Shown in pieces: positions 10,379 through 22,007 of a stretch of 64,000 bases of DNA. Where the stretch lies: contig JALNQF010000085.1 in the NCBI GenBank assembly GCA_028456385.1, forward strand, positions 1 through 64,000. The letters run 5' to 3'. Origin of the DNA: Ophiosphaerella korrae. Its lineage: Eukaryota > Ascomycota > Dothideomycetes > Pleosporales > Phaeosphaeriaceae. Position numbers and translations under genes: made by a program. Under the pieces are notes generated by a model that worked only from the letters and a program-made list of their open reading frames with translations, was not told the origin of the DNA and ran no database searches. Each line of letters starts with the position of its first letter. Positions within the stretch are counted from its first letter, which is position 1.

Positions 10379-10936
10379 TCACGCCCATGTCGATCGGTCC
10401 TCCGTATCTTCCTCTTGTGGCAATGGTGGTACCTGATCTGTGTCAGCTTGCTGGTGAGTTGGAGGTTGCCGTACTGATGTGTTCGCTTGTTCTACCGCAT
10501 GTATTTGTGCAATTAATCGACCATCAATATAGCCGAAAGTTTGTGGAAGTCGATCTATGCGAGCACTTTCGTTATCGAAAATCCTAGGAGACGAAGGCAT
10601 GGACAGCAAAATAGCAGCCCGCTGACTCGGAGGCGGTGCACGGATGGGCGATGGGCCTGGGAGGCCTGATTGGGGCCTATCCTCTGCTGATACAGCTTGA
10701 CGCTGATTATGAAGGTTGATGCCAATGGAGCCATCTCGCCTATAAGTGACGCAAGCTTCGATATCATCAAGCCGATTGTGTGCGCGTATCGTCACAGGCG
10801 GATTACCGTGAGCGAAGGTCTGAGTAGTGACGGAACTGCCTACGCCAAAAACCGTTCTACGCAGACTTCTTGTCTCTGAGCTCATACCGTCGGCACGTAT
10901 CAATGCTGTTCCTTGGTCAACAATGCTGTTCTTCAA
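10379..10936 (-). CDS. hypothetical open frame, 185 residues
   Basis: An uninterrupted frame starting MKNSIVDQG. The middle (residues about 45-75) has ordinary globular composition (TIRAHNRLDDIEACV), while the ends are Pro/Gln/Ser-rich and probably disordered. I recognise no family, no signal peptide and no membrane span. Overlapping frames on the other strand are shorter. It may be a real lineage-specific gene, a fragment of a longer one, or chance. Confidence 0.25.
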   Translation of the reverse strand: MKNSIVDQGTALIRADGMSSETRSLRRTVFGVGSSVTTQTFAHGNPPVTIRAHNRLDDIEACVTYRRDGSIGINLHNQRQAVSAEDRPQSGLPGPSPIRAPPPSQRAAILLSMPSSPRIFDNESARIDRLPQTFGYIDGRLIAQIHAVEQANTSVRQPPTHQQADTDQVPPLPQEEDTEDRSTWA

Positions 10937-11585
10937 CTCACGAGGTGGAGCTTAAATTGATTTAAAAACTGAAAGCTGGTTGTGAACTTGTTTCTCAAAT
11001 GAGTACGATAAAGATTATAATAAGATATGATTTTAAATACAAAAGAGGCTGTTCCAGTGGCAGTGATGACTGATTACACCAGACCCGTTCGTTCACAATA
11101 AAAGTATACATACATTGTGAAGACAAATGCTACTCATAATTCATGTCCCTTACGTCATCTGTCTATATCACACCACTATTTAGGTACAATGATAGACGTG
11201 ATCTAAATTCAGCAAAGAATGCTTAGGTAAATGACTGTGATTGAGTGCATCACGTGATTCTTGTTTTGGCAGGCCTATACAAGATACGATAATGATGAAA
11301 TGCCTGTCGTCAGCCAGACATAAATTCAACAACATAAATTTAAGACAGAAGGCGATGATCTTTGACCCCCGGACAAAACCAATTTGTAGACTTCGGTCCC
11401 AATCTTGCGTTGGTGCTCAGGTGATGAGTAGCGCATAAGGTAAGAGCGAGAATCATGAAATAACAGGCCACCAAATACGCATGACTACAACTTATCCTGT
11501 GGCGAAGTGCAACAGGATCATAGCCTTTAGCTGCTATATTTAGACACCAATCAGCGTAACATTTATTTCGCTTAATCCCTGCACC
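10937..11585. other. intergenic, nothing recognised
   Basis: AT-rich DNA upstream of the CorA-like gene. Only short frames are seen. Confidence 0.5.
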
Positions 11586-13439
11586 ATGGAGAACTTGAGT
11601 TCGACAACCACGTATCTAGCCTTGCGCGAATATGACAACCTACACTATTCTCTCTCAACTCTTCCCAGGACTCTAGAGTATGGCTGAAATGTCATTTATA
11701 CGGAGAGGGTCTACGTACCGAAGCGCTGCTCAATGTGTGTACCCTTCTTCGACATTCGAAAGAGGGGAAGACATTGAAGACAAGACTTCACTGAAATTGA
11801 TCGAGGTGATAAGTGGTGGTATTCCAAGGAGACGAGAAGTCACAAAGGAGTTACTTGAGACATATATTGAGAAGGACTTTGGGGTAAGTTAAGTTCCGCT
11901 GATACTGGACCTCGGTTGTGAGACTCAATGTTTGTTGCACTAGAACCCCGAACATAATACCCTCTCGAACGTGATATCACTCCCAAAGCATGAGACTATT
12001 AAACTATTGTGAGTAAATTCCACTCTAATCTTTTCGTCCTTGCTGATTTATTCTCTAACCACCCTTCAGTCGGTCCAGGCGGATTGGAGACTATGATGGG
12101 GATATGGTGCCAATTTCGATGCCCAAAGAATTATTTTCCCGCATAGCTCCATTTGCGCGGATTCCAAGTGTATATCCTCAGTTTTTGGTCAACAAAACTG
12201 CGACGTGTGTGTTCACAACACCTCAAGTACCACACGAAATATCAAAGAATATCTCCAATAGTACTATTCGCAACGAATATCTCAGCAAGTGAACAGGCGC
12301 CAACAATTTTTTCAACTAACAGATGTTTTAGGCTTTGTATTCCAATCCATTCCTGGCGCTTTAAACGGCGTTTGCATAGGTGCCTCATTTACCTATCATT
12401 TTCCTACCAGGCATGTCTATTTGTTTGTACACGGCCTAGCGCATCTAAACTACGACCGCTTCATGCAGAGTATCGAAAATGGGGCAGTGGACGAAACTGC
12501 ATTTTTGATACCAAGCCTCATCGTTCAGTTCAATCTTGAGGAACGGCTGAAAGCACTCAATCTCTGGCAGGACAAGATTTACTGGAACGAAAGAAAACTG
12601 GGCATTCGATTCGATCATCATGATAACCCTGACCCAACGAGTGTTGATTACAACACCCTTTCTAAAGACTTGAATGCAGCAAACACGAACCTAGCGTATG
12701 TTAGCTGGTCGTGCAAGAACACAATACGTCAACTAGACTTTATGGATGAAGTAGCAAAGCAGTACCGATTGAAAGCGACTAAAAATGGTACAACTATTGA
12801 GCAAGCGATTGAAACGGAGCAAATGCTACTTGAAGCACACGCACAGTTACGCTCCTGGAACCTTGGACTCAACGATCGAGCTGAGTATCTGGCTAAAAGG
12901 TCCCAGGCATTGGTACAAACTGTAGGTGACTGACCAAGCTTTATGGAAACACTACTGATATATCATAGGTTTATAGTGGTATAGCACAACGAGATTCGGC
13001 CATCAGTTTGGGTTTGGCCGGTACGAGCGCAAAGCTTGCCGAGAGCTCTCAAGAGGTTGCATTGTCTACATCACGAGACTCTGCCGTGATGCGAGTGATT
13101 GCAGCAATTACTATCTTCTTTCTGCCTGCAACATTCACCGCAACTTTTTTTAGCACCACATTCTTCAGTTTCAATTCCAATCTTGATGGAAAAGTTTACT
13201 CTCGATGGTTGTGGTTATACTTTATTGTAACTTTCGTTCTCACTGCCGTGGTTGTTATAGGGACATGGCTGCTGTGGAAAGCCAAAGAGAAAGAAATCTC
13301 AGGGTTGGCTGAAAGACGTGCTTTGGAGAAGCAGCTGCAGCATACAAAATCACACCCACCACAACAACCGTATGAGTGGGTTTCAGCAACACGAAATTAT
13401 ATACAACAAGCGATGGGTAAAACCCGGCAACTGGGCTAG
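11586..13439 (+). CDS. CorA-like two-transmembrane-helix protein
   Basis: Six-exon model (11586-11677, 11763-11883, 11944-12008, 12070-12260, 12323-12921, 12969-13439), 512 residues, all joins in frame. The long N-terminal cytosolic region includes a helical stretch rich in Gln/Glu/Arg near residues 300-350 and is followed by two C-terminal membrane helices: TIFFLPATFTATFFS and YFIVTFVLTAVVVIGTWLLW. That two-helix end is diagnostic of the CorA/ZntB fold in fungi. The canonical GMN selectivity motif after TM1 is absent (the sequence there is TTFFSFNSNLDG), as in many fungal CorA-like proteins, so metal transport is uncertain. The join at 12261-12322 is the weakest: the 62-nt intron starts GTACTA and its branch-like CTAAC is very close to the acceptor. 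Translating that stretch instead gives a TGA at about 12291 and then needs a frame change. Confidence 0.65.
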
Positions 13440-14180
13440 TTAAGAAGGGGTCTGATAATTACTTGAAAGTTAACTGTCCATTTGAAGGATATTTTCTTTA
13501 GCGTTATGACTTGCCTTACCTATGTTCAACGGAACTGCTAAGTTTCAAGGTCTAAATTGCATTGACTTCCTCCGCCGATACTGGATTGGAATCGTCACAG
13601 GCGCCTTCATTTAAAACTCTCGGTGGCATAATCAACATAGTTACCTGGTTGCATTATGGTAATGCCTCCAGCCGGCTGCGCGTCACTCGATACACAAAGG
13701 CGAGCGATCCTGGACCCAAGCCAATATGCACAATCTTCAGGGGAATTTGATCGGATTCTCAAAATTCCGTGTCTAAACCGCCAGCCGCTGACGAAAGCAG
13801 TGCGCCTTCACCATTTACGAACCTACAAATAGTTTAGATAGGCTTTCAAATGCCGAGCGACTACCTAGATTGTATGGTGCGTGATCGATCTGTTTCCTCT
13901 TCAGAAATACCGCAGCGAATGATGGACAGACAGCCGCCCTTTCAATTTCCACAATTATAACCAAGGCTCAACTCTCTCAGATCGTGCGTATGCCAACTCT
14001 CAAGAAGTCAATTGCAATCTTGAAGAACTTGAAGAATGAAGGAGCTTCCCAGAAGAGGATAATAATGCAACGATCATGGTTATTTTTGCTCGCATATGTC
14101 TACGATGCGGCCCACCAGATCTCAATATCCACCGCATACCTTCAATCGCTTATCTCTGCCCTTTACTTATATAGAACATA
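13440..14180. other. intergenic, no confident gene
   Basis: Only short open frames are seen; the longest runs 13984-14181 and has no recognisable domain. Stop-rich in all frames elsewhere. Confidence 0.5.
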
Positions 14181-14964
14181 ATGGCTAGTATAATATCGAG
14201 CTTGTTACCTATTCTTACTGGCGCGGCAAGCGTGTCTCCTGATTGTATGGCATTAGGAGGAGCTGCCAACCTACCGCGAGTTGGAGATGAGGGTATGCGA
14301 TACTGCTCTTCCATTCTTAAACGATTTCCGACCCTGTGTACGCAACAGTCACAGAACTTCTCGAAACTACGATTAGCGATATTACTATAACTCAGATGAA
14401 TATTTTGACGCTTATTATACGTGAGGGCACCTCCTACCTTACGACACCTTCTATAACACGGACTCTATTTGCTGTTGTGTAGGTGGTATTCACAAATATG
14501 CTGCTACCTTACTGAGACTTCCCAGACCTACTACTACGTACATGTGTAAGACTGAGGTGGCTCGACGTGGACTACCCTTATTCTGGCATCAACCCAAGGC
14601 GACCTTAGCGGATTATGATCTATACTCGACTGCTACAGCCCAAGGCCATCCTTCAGAATGGCCCTATCGACCAAGTTCCGCCGGGCATCACAGGCCGTCC
14701 TCACATCCTCATCAGAAACCTTATTTTACACCATCGCTCAGTCTTGTCCGTAGCTCAAGCAGGTCCACAGCATCGAACAGCATTGCATCTTCAAGCAGCA
14801 TACCTCCAAGCAGTGTACCTCTAAGCAGTTTGGCATCTTCAAGCATCAAATCCTCATCTAGTAGTGCATCACTAGCACTAGCCTCAAGTACACCCATTCC
14901 AGCTCCATCTTCAAGTCTAGTAGCGCATGCAAGTGTCTCAGCCTGACATCAGCAACACCAACTA

Positions 14965-15203
14965 ACGTGTTCCACCACTCCTCGGCCCACCCCAGTCCCC
15001 GGCCCACTCCACCAAAATCAGCGTTGTAAGCTTTCGAAAATTGGTGTTTGTGGATAGCATCTACAGTTAGAGTAACTCTACCTTTTCCTAAAGGCGATTA
15101 AGAGCATTGGCGTGGAGTTATGATTGATCGAAAAAAAAGCTTGGCGGTGGTTTTGGTGAGGTGGACCGGGGACTGGGGTGGGCCGAGGAGTGGTTGAACA
15201 CGT
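14965..15203. mobile_element. MITE A (239 bp) with about 66-bp terminal inverted repeats
   Basis: The left arm from 14965 and the reverse complement of the right arm ending at 15203 agree over about 66 bases with a handful of mismatches. Both start ACGTGTTC and contain ACCACTCCTCGGCCCACC. It is preceded by TA at 14963-14964. No coding capacity. The TA context and termini suggest a non-autonomous Tc1/mariner (pogo/Fot1-like) element. Confidence 0.85.
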
Positions 15204-15210
15204 CATGTCA

Positions 15211-15444
15211 ACGTGTTTACTCACGACCCGGGCCGGCTCAAAATTAGGGGCTAAAACTGGCTAAAACCTAATAACTAAATAATAGTTAGGCCTACTATCC
15301 TAGGAATTTAATAGGATCTTCGAAGTAGGTATGCGAGACTTATAAATTTTGGAATTCATTATTTAGCTGCTGTTGAGATATTAACGTACAGTTTTTGCGA
15401 TTTTTGGTGGTTTTTGAGCTGGCCCGGGTCGTGAGTAAACACGT
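15211..15444. mobile_element. MITE B (234 bp) with about 34-bp terminal inverted repeats
   Basis: The left arm (ACGTGTTTACTCACGACCCG, continuing to about 15243) and the right arm (about 15412-15444) are inverted repeats with one mismatch. It is followed by TA at 15445-15446. It lies 7 bases (CATGTCA) from MITE A and shares the ACGTGTT terminus with it, but the rest of the terminal repeat and the AT-rich core differ. Non-coding. Confidence 0.85.
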
Positions 15445-15844
15445 TAGCACCATTTCACAAATTTTCAACCCACTGAATTCGATCACTATCACCGTGCAAG
15501 ATGTTACTACCATCACAGTATGTGTAACTTGATCTCATATTAGTCTCCCAGAACGTACCAGAAATTAATGAGCACGCTAGGTTCCTTCTGTTATTGATAC
15601 CGTAACTCCGACGGTAACTACAATTGTAACTCAATCGCCTATCGAAACAGTTTGCCCCTGCCAAGCAAATAAATCGCTTTGCAGTAACTCGCCCGATGGC
15701 TGTGCCAGACTCGACGTCGACACGAATAACTACGGATCCTGCGGAAATGTGTGTACTGGCGGGGCCACTGATTGTGAGATTGGAAGGTGTCAGGGTGGAA
15801 ATGGCAATAAGAAAATCAGGGGCGTCGGCCCTTTGCTGAGGTAG

Positions 15845-16815
15845 ATAAGCAACAATGAAACAATGAGACTTGAAAAACCTAGGAATGAGTAGACGAACAC
15901 CTACCAAATCTGGGCATTGAAGGGCATGCCGAGCATCATTGCATTCTCAGTCTAGTCCTATGCATTCCGATCACGTCACATGAACCAAGGTTTTGGAGGC
16001 AAAGTGTTCCAGGATTCCATTCTGCTGGTTCGCATAACCTGTCAAATTCCTCCTTGTGCCACCAACACGTCCCCGAAGCTTTCGGGTATAAGGCAGGTTT
16101 ATTCGTCGTTGTCATGACGTCTTCATCCCTGTACAACAGAATTCGCAACGCCTTTCAGTGTCTATGGGGATAATATTGGGTTAATATCGAAAAGCACATA
16201 AAACATTCCTTTCATCAAGTATGCTTTCAGTGATGAGTTTGAAGCTTTGAGCGGCCTTCCGCTTCCGTTCGGCTTATCAAAAGATCATCCAACGCAAAAT
16301 GTCTCCAATCACGTTCACTCCGCAATCCTCGACCGGCCCGTGTATGCAGAGCATGATAGTGGCTCAGCGAAACACCGATGCATGTGACGTGAGGTGGTAC
16401 AGTCGATCCCAGCTTTGTGCGTGGCGTCTGGTTCGTAGGGAAATAGAGCCGAGGAGTTAGCTCCTCGCCACGGAGGAGCGAGCCGGTGCCAAGGATACAA
16501 ACGAACCGGGCCGATTAACTAGCGGTGAATTACTAGGGGTCCATGAAAATCGTCATGTATAATGTGCAAGATAAGACGTTGAACTTTGTGGGGCATTTGT
16601 GGGCAAGTCAGATGTGGGGAGCGGATAAGAGGAATAGGAAGTGTTGGCCGATAATGCCCCATACTCTCTGAGTGGGTCCAAAATGCGAATTTTTGGAACT
16701 AGACTAACCGGGATATCACAACGAAAGGTACAGAATAAGGAGTTACATGATTATCGAAGTGAGATCTTGAGAGGGAGAAGATTGCTCACTCCATATTACA
16801 TCTTCGCTTCCAAGT
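15845..16815. other. intergenic, no confident gene
   Basis: Only frames of 60-70 residues on the minus strand, with no recognisable family. A short perfect hairpin (CTCCTCGCCACGGAGGAG) occurs near 16461. Confidence 0.5.
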
Positions 16816-19405
16816 TTAGTCGGGCCTTCCCTTTCCCCTATCTTCAAGACTTAAATTGTCCCAGTCTGAGATGATCGTATCCATCCTCGCACTACTGACA
16901 CCTGGGGCTGTTCTCCGAATATCTGCGATATACTGTGAGCTGACCAAAGATACTGCTTTCTTTGTCCACTCGTCGCTGGTATAATCGTTCATTATGATCT
17001 GTAGTTCCATTGGCATCTGTAATTTCATTCCTTGACATTTTTGCGTGAGCAGTCGAAAGAGCGGCTGTGCGAAGAAATTGTAGCGTGATAAAGCACCCAG
17101 AGCACGTAGACATACTAATAACCCTTGGTAAGGCTCACTGCGTTCTGCGTCATCTGAATTGGGGTAGGCGTGTGCGATCTCGTCCAAGCTACCAAAGCTA
17201 GTTACCGATATAGGATGTAGGACAAGCCCGATTGCATTGGACCAACCGTGACGTACTTCATGGATAGCTAACAACCACCGGAGTTTCTTGAGTGAGGTAG
17301 ATATTTCTGAACGCGCGCGACTGAAAGAGGGTGTGGAAGGGGTGGTAGAAGTATTGACGCTAGAAAACGGTTGGAAGAGGTTGATGATATTTACGTAGTA
17401 CATCATTCTAGAAATTTCAGCCTCAATTCACATGATCAGACGGTAGTGGATTTACGCGCAGACAAGGTTTTCCTTTGATGGTACTTTGTCAGGATGTAGG
17501 CTTGGTGGACGTAATTGCCACCAGGATTTCAGACGGAGAACGCAGGCTTCTGCCTGTTCGAAACTTGGAGAATCATGTGAGTGTTCGCTGCCTCCACTAG
17601 CGTGGTGGATTATGGCGGCGCCGTCAAGCATGATCGTATATTTGGCGCATTCTGAGTGGAACAATGCTACGAGGCTATTTAATAAACGCTTTGCTTTGAG
17701 AATGTGACAGGTCTTACCTCGGTTGTCTGGGCCCGATTGATACGGTGTATCAAAATGCGGTACACTTTGTATGATTGCTGGAAAGGAGTAAATTAGGGAC
17801 ATGTTGCTGGGACTTTGTCAATAGTGTTTCACAGGTCGCCATGATGCATTCCTGGCTCACAGTTGAAAGTTGAATAACCCCCAGGCAGTAACGGCTTCCA
17901 AGTTGCGCCATTTTTCCTGTGGGACGTGTAAGGGCTTCTGTGAAGAAGGCTGCCAATTCTGAGACCTGAATAAACCGAGTTCTTGACCCATTCGGCAAGC
18001 TTCCACGAGGAACGAATGACCAGTTTTGTCTTTACCAAGCTTCCCGAGAACTAGATCTATTGTGAAATATATGTTAGCCAGAGTTCATCGATGGTCCATC
18101 TGATGATTCAAAAGGCGTATGCAGGCAACCAATTGACCATGAGCGGGTTGCTATCATGTTCGTCTTGCAGGAAGGGAATGATGGACGATATTGAGGCTGC
18201 TGGGCTTACAGAGACATATTCCAGCATGTATCTTGGTTAAACTACTTATGCCATCTTCGAGTTTCCACAACCGCATAGCTTCCTTGTAGAATGTTGTCAT
18301 AAAGGACCTGTCTGAAAAAGGTTCGGTTCTATCCTTGATTGCCGAAGAGTTCGACTGTTCCATTGTCAGTAAAAAAACCAGGTCAAAGATTGGGAATGTT
18401 GTAGGAGAAGATAAAAGACAAAGTGACCTACACAGGCGCTGGCCAACAAGGCATTTACTAACAGTTCGGAACAAAAGTCAGTTCGTCCACTTGCCATGTC
18501 ATCCAGGAAAGCATCCCGGTCTAAGAAGTGGTAGTATGAATGCTCAATAGCAGTCCAAGAGGACAGAAGTGAGACAATGAAGCTGACGTTACTTGTCACA
18601 GTCGTCCAATTTTTGGCTGATGCTAGTCGTGGGTCTGGTAGAGATTCGTCCGTGATAGCACTGGAGGATGAGTAGAGAATAGACTCTATCGAAGTACAAG
18701 GCGGAGGGAGGCTCTGGCTATCTAGACTATTGTTGGTCAAAAGTGACTACATGACATATACAGGCTCACTTACCGAGCTGAAACGTCTATCTCAGAGACA
18801 TGCCTCCGACGCTGAGTGGCTGGGCCATCAATACCCATAGGTAGCATCTCGGTAATGGGCAGATTATAGGAGCCTTGGTTGTTCAAGGCCAAACGGATGG
18901 GAGGTAGGGTCACGGACTTTCCAAGATCATGATACGGGGGTAATCGGGTTGGCGGTGGTGATTGAGAGGGTTGCTGCACGGGTAATTCGCCGTGGCGTAC
19001 AAAATCTGCCAGGTCCTGAATGCGCTTTGTTGAAGAGGTATCGGGAGGGTTTGCTCTGATGCGCTTGAAGATTTCCATTGCCTCTTGCTCAGGTCGCAGG
19101 CGAAGAAAATCATAAAGCTGGCGGAGGTTCGACAGCTCACCCTGCATCTCTTCGTTCTTTCGCTTCATGGCCTGCGATGGTTTTTCATTTGGGCCTAGCT
19201 CGTACACGCAGTCGGTGTCCTTTTGCGTGCAACATGTGCAAACAGGACGGTTACCATTGCACTTGGACTTCCGTTTACGACACGCAACACAAGCGCCCAG
19301 TGTCACTGTCCTTTTTGGTTTCTGTGTTAGTAACGGCCTGCTCTGCGGTTGAGGTGGTGCTTCTTCGTCCAACGGAGCAGGCTGCAGAGCACGGAAGTTG
19401 GCCAT
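16816..19405 (-). CDS. Zn(II)2Cys6 fungal transcription factor
   Basis: A multi-exon gene read from the ATG at 19405. Residues about 38-64 carry the binuclear zinc cluster CVACRKRKSKC...CTCCTQKDTDC, with C-x2-C-x6-C-x6-C-x2-C-x6-C spacing, followed by a linker and a short coiled-coil-like segment (MKRKNEEMQGELSNLRQLYDFL). Later exons (18740-17800) encode the fungal-specific middle homology region: WTAIEHSYYHFLDRDAFLDD, then LVEACRMGQELGLF and EKWRNLEAVTAWGLFNFQ. The final exon (17406-16816) is helical and ends at 16816. The 634-base first exon is followed by several short GTAAG/GTAGG introns. Probable nuclear DNA-binding regulator. Its nearest neighbour in the same orientation is an SDR 1.1 kb upstream; no target pathway can be read from the sequence. 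Confidence 0.85.
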
Positions 19406-20544
19406 GGCGGGGAATGGCCGAGGGTCTTTGGCCGCGGAGGGCAGGTTGAAGAAGCTAAATGAAAGAAGAAAAAGAAAAAGAAGAAGCCAGCATTTGGGGT
19501 CACGCTGCTAGCAACACGCGAGTCAGCAGTAGTAAGATGGTATTGCTAAAGGCCATGGGTACTGCGAATCGAGATGCAGGCCGTAAGGCAAGCGAACAGG
19601 ATTTTCTATAAGGGAAGCCTGGCGGCAGGAGAGGAAGGGGTGACTAGCGCTTAGGCAGGGCGCTATTGGCTGGCAGGGATATAGGGAACGAGAAATGCCT
19701 ACTGACCCACTGACGGGAGCATACACCGGATTTGCATCTTCATGGCTCAACCCAAGTGCAATTCACAACATGGCAAATCTAATACCAGGATGCGTCCGCT
19801 TGTTTGGTACAGGCTACCCCCTAGTGCCCCTATAGCCCTAGCATGCTGCGGGTTGTAGCGCCCACGCGCATTCGCAACCACTCGATCTTGAGTGGCGACC
19901 GATTCGCTACGGGACCGTCTCCGCTCGCGTAGACTGGTTCTGCCATCATCCGCAGGCGAAAGACCGACAGCCGCCCATTACCCGCTCCAAAACTTGTGGG
20001 TACAGCCACCACCCGCCAACATGCTCCCGGATGCTTGACTCTGTCTGTGGCAACATGAAAATATGGGTCTGGGCAAGACTTGGTGAACGCCTCTAGGCAC
20101 TATTTCCAAGGATGTGTCATGTCCACGAGATGCCATCGGAAAATTTCAGACCCGGTTACGTTGATGGTCTTCAGCGGCTGAAGTCGTAGATGCCGCTACA
20201 CCCAAACCAGACGTAGGATACTACCCTGGCCCCAGCCCGGAACAACAGTCCGCAGCAATGGCCTTCGGAAGGGATGCTCCGCGCAAAAGGCATTGGTGTA
20301 TCAATGACTAGGCATTTGCCTGTTCGAGACCTGCCTTTACAAGGCAGTCGGGGTATCATGTCAAGGTGCATCTGGAACGTTGTGCCATAGTGCTGGGTTT
20401 GGAGGCTGTGTTGGAGATCGATTGCATTGATTCGCTAGGCAATTGTTCAATCTGTCCAATTTACTTCGTGTTACAATTAGTTAGCTATTGAATGACTGGA
20501 TGGGTTGTGTGACGTGGTCGACTTTGCTGCATTCTTTGTAGCTG
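19406..20544. other. intergenic, nothing recognised
   Basis: Upstream region of the Zn2Cys6 gene. An A/G-rich tract (AAAGAAGAAAAAGAAAAAG) lies at about 19460-19484 in its leader. No credible coding frame. Confidence 0.55.
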
Positions 20545-21520
20545 TTAATTGTTGCTTGCGGTTATGTTTACCTCTTCTTTTGTCCACATGACCTTTCCTT
20601 GTTTTCCACCATCCACATTGATTATCTGGCCGTGGATATGGCTACTAAAGTTGTGACTGGCTAGCGAAATAATAGCCATTGCGACAGCCTTGACAGGAAT
20701 TGGCTCGCATAGCGCAGTCTAGAATTGTCAGCTGTGCTGTCTAAATAATCCTTGCTGAACGTTATGCATGCGCAAAGTGAAGCTAGGCACATGAAAGTTG
20801 ATGAGAACGAGACATGAGAATAGGGTTATGTACCGTCGCCTGGGCCTCAAGATATAGCTGATCAGGATTTTGCCTGCACTCTTCATGCCAACGGACCGTC
20901 TGCACTGGTCCTGGGGCAACAACATTCACGCGTGCACCTTGCCACACTTTTGGTGCTTCGGCTCTTAGCGACATCAGCAATCCGTTTTGGACAGCACTTT
21001 TCCCTAGTGAATACTCGGCATACTGTCTCTCACCAAAACGGCCGCTTTCGGATCCTATGATAACTAAATTTGGATGTCGCAAGGTCGTGCCGTCCCGCTT
21101 GGCTTTCTCAAGAATCTGGAACCACGCACGTGCTGTCAACCAGGTCCCGGTCACATTCACATTCAGAACGCGTTGCAGCTGGCTGTACGATGCGTCAGCG
21201 AATGCTGAAGGCTCAAGAACCGATAGGTCAAGTGACGCTAGCGCGATGCAGATCTCGACTGGACCATGTGCTTGAGTCGCGACCAGAAAGGCTTGCTGTA
21301 CTGATTCCTCGCTGGAAACATCGCAATGAATTGCTTTGAATGATGGGTGCGCTGGATCCGGTCGGGAAGACTCGTCTTTCGCGTAAACGATGTCGAGTGA
21401 CGAAACTCTTGCGCCTGCTGCGAGGAAGTGGTCCACGACCACTCGCCCAATCAGACCAGCCCCCCCTGTGACAATTACTGACCGGTCTGCGAGACCTAAT
21501 TCCAAAGATAGCGGATCCAT
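20545..21520 (-). CDS. short-chain dehydrogenase/reductase, two exons
   Basis: Exon 1 (21520-20834, 229 codons) and exon 2 (20718-20545) join across a 115-nt intron (GTACAT...TTCTAG) to give 286 residues. The cofactor motif is TGGAGLIG (residues about 18-25), with LDIV acidic positions after beta-2, NVNVTGT, a serine region (VIIGSESG) and the catalytic YSLGK. Exon 2 supplies the family's C-terminal signature (IHGQIINVDGGKQGKVMW), which is why the first exon alone is judged incomplete. It resembles fungal SDRs annotated as 3-oxoacyl-ACP-reductase-like; the true substrate is unknown. It lies upstream of the Zn2Cys6 gene in the same orientation, with no operon-like link. Confidence 0.82.
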
Positions 21521-22007
21521 ACGGTTTCACCAATGACAGATTATGTATATTTAGGTGAGAGTTCGAAGAGGGGGAGAGGTGGGTGTTGGTTGCATAGCGG
21601 GGTCCGCCTACTAAGCACATGCTAATCCAGCTAATTAGTCAACATAAGCTTAGCACGCAGTGCGTTCTGACCTCATGTTGATATTATCGATCCACGTAAG
21701 TGAAGAATGTGGTAAGGGAGAGATACTAATATACATTGTGGAGGCAGATGCCGAGCAGTCTAGACTGGTGTGCAACCTGCTGCTCATGATGAAAAACATT
21801 CTGGTATTGAGCCTGAGACTGTACAGCTCTTATAGTAGCTTGACACCACTAAGTGGTACAATACTATTATACAAGTTATCATATTGTTTTACATGTTCAC
21901 AAGCACTCAGCAAAACTGTGTTGTATTATTCTATTCTGAAAGCATTCATCAAATGGTATTTCAAATGCGCCAATACACCCCCATAATGTCCAAATTGCGG
22001 AAATCTA
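21521..22007. other. intergenic, AT-rich
   Basis: Lies between the SDR start and the 3' end of the XPB gene. A low-complexity open frame (21660-21986) has no recognisable features. Probable 3' UTR of XPB lies at the right end. Confidence 0.5.

Larger units (their letters stand above)
14181..15844 (+). pseudogene. decayed secreted Ser/Thr-rich protein with Cys-rich C-terminal domain, split by MITEs
   Basis: The start encodes a signal-peptide-like leader (MASIISSLLPILTGAAS). After a gap of stop-containing Thr/Val-rich frames (about 14350-14540) comes a Ser-rich frame (14542-14946) full of SSS repeats, ending in TGA just before the MITE pair (14965-15444). After the MITEs a Thr-rich stalk (NSITITVQDVTTIT) is spliced over a GTATGT...CTAG intron (15518-15580) to TVTPTVTTIVTQ and a Cys-rich module (CPCQANKSLC, then NNYGSCGNVC and DCEIGRC) ending at 15842-15844. 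The NYGSCG motif resembles small Cys-rich modules of fungal wall or secreted proteins. Deleting the insertion and one TA joins TSATPT to STISQIF in frame, but the upstream Ser-rich frame is a different one, so other lesions exist. Interpreted as a dead adhesin or wall-protein gene. Confidence 0.55.

Noticed and set aside
14965..15444. Long hairpins that might be a structured non-coding RNA
   Set aside because: Arm structure, TA flanks and shared terminal heptamer are better explained by two MITEs.
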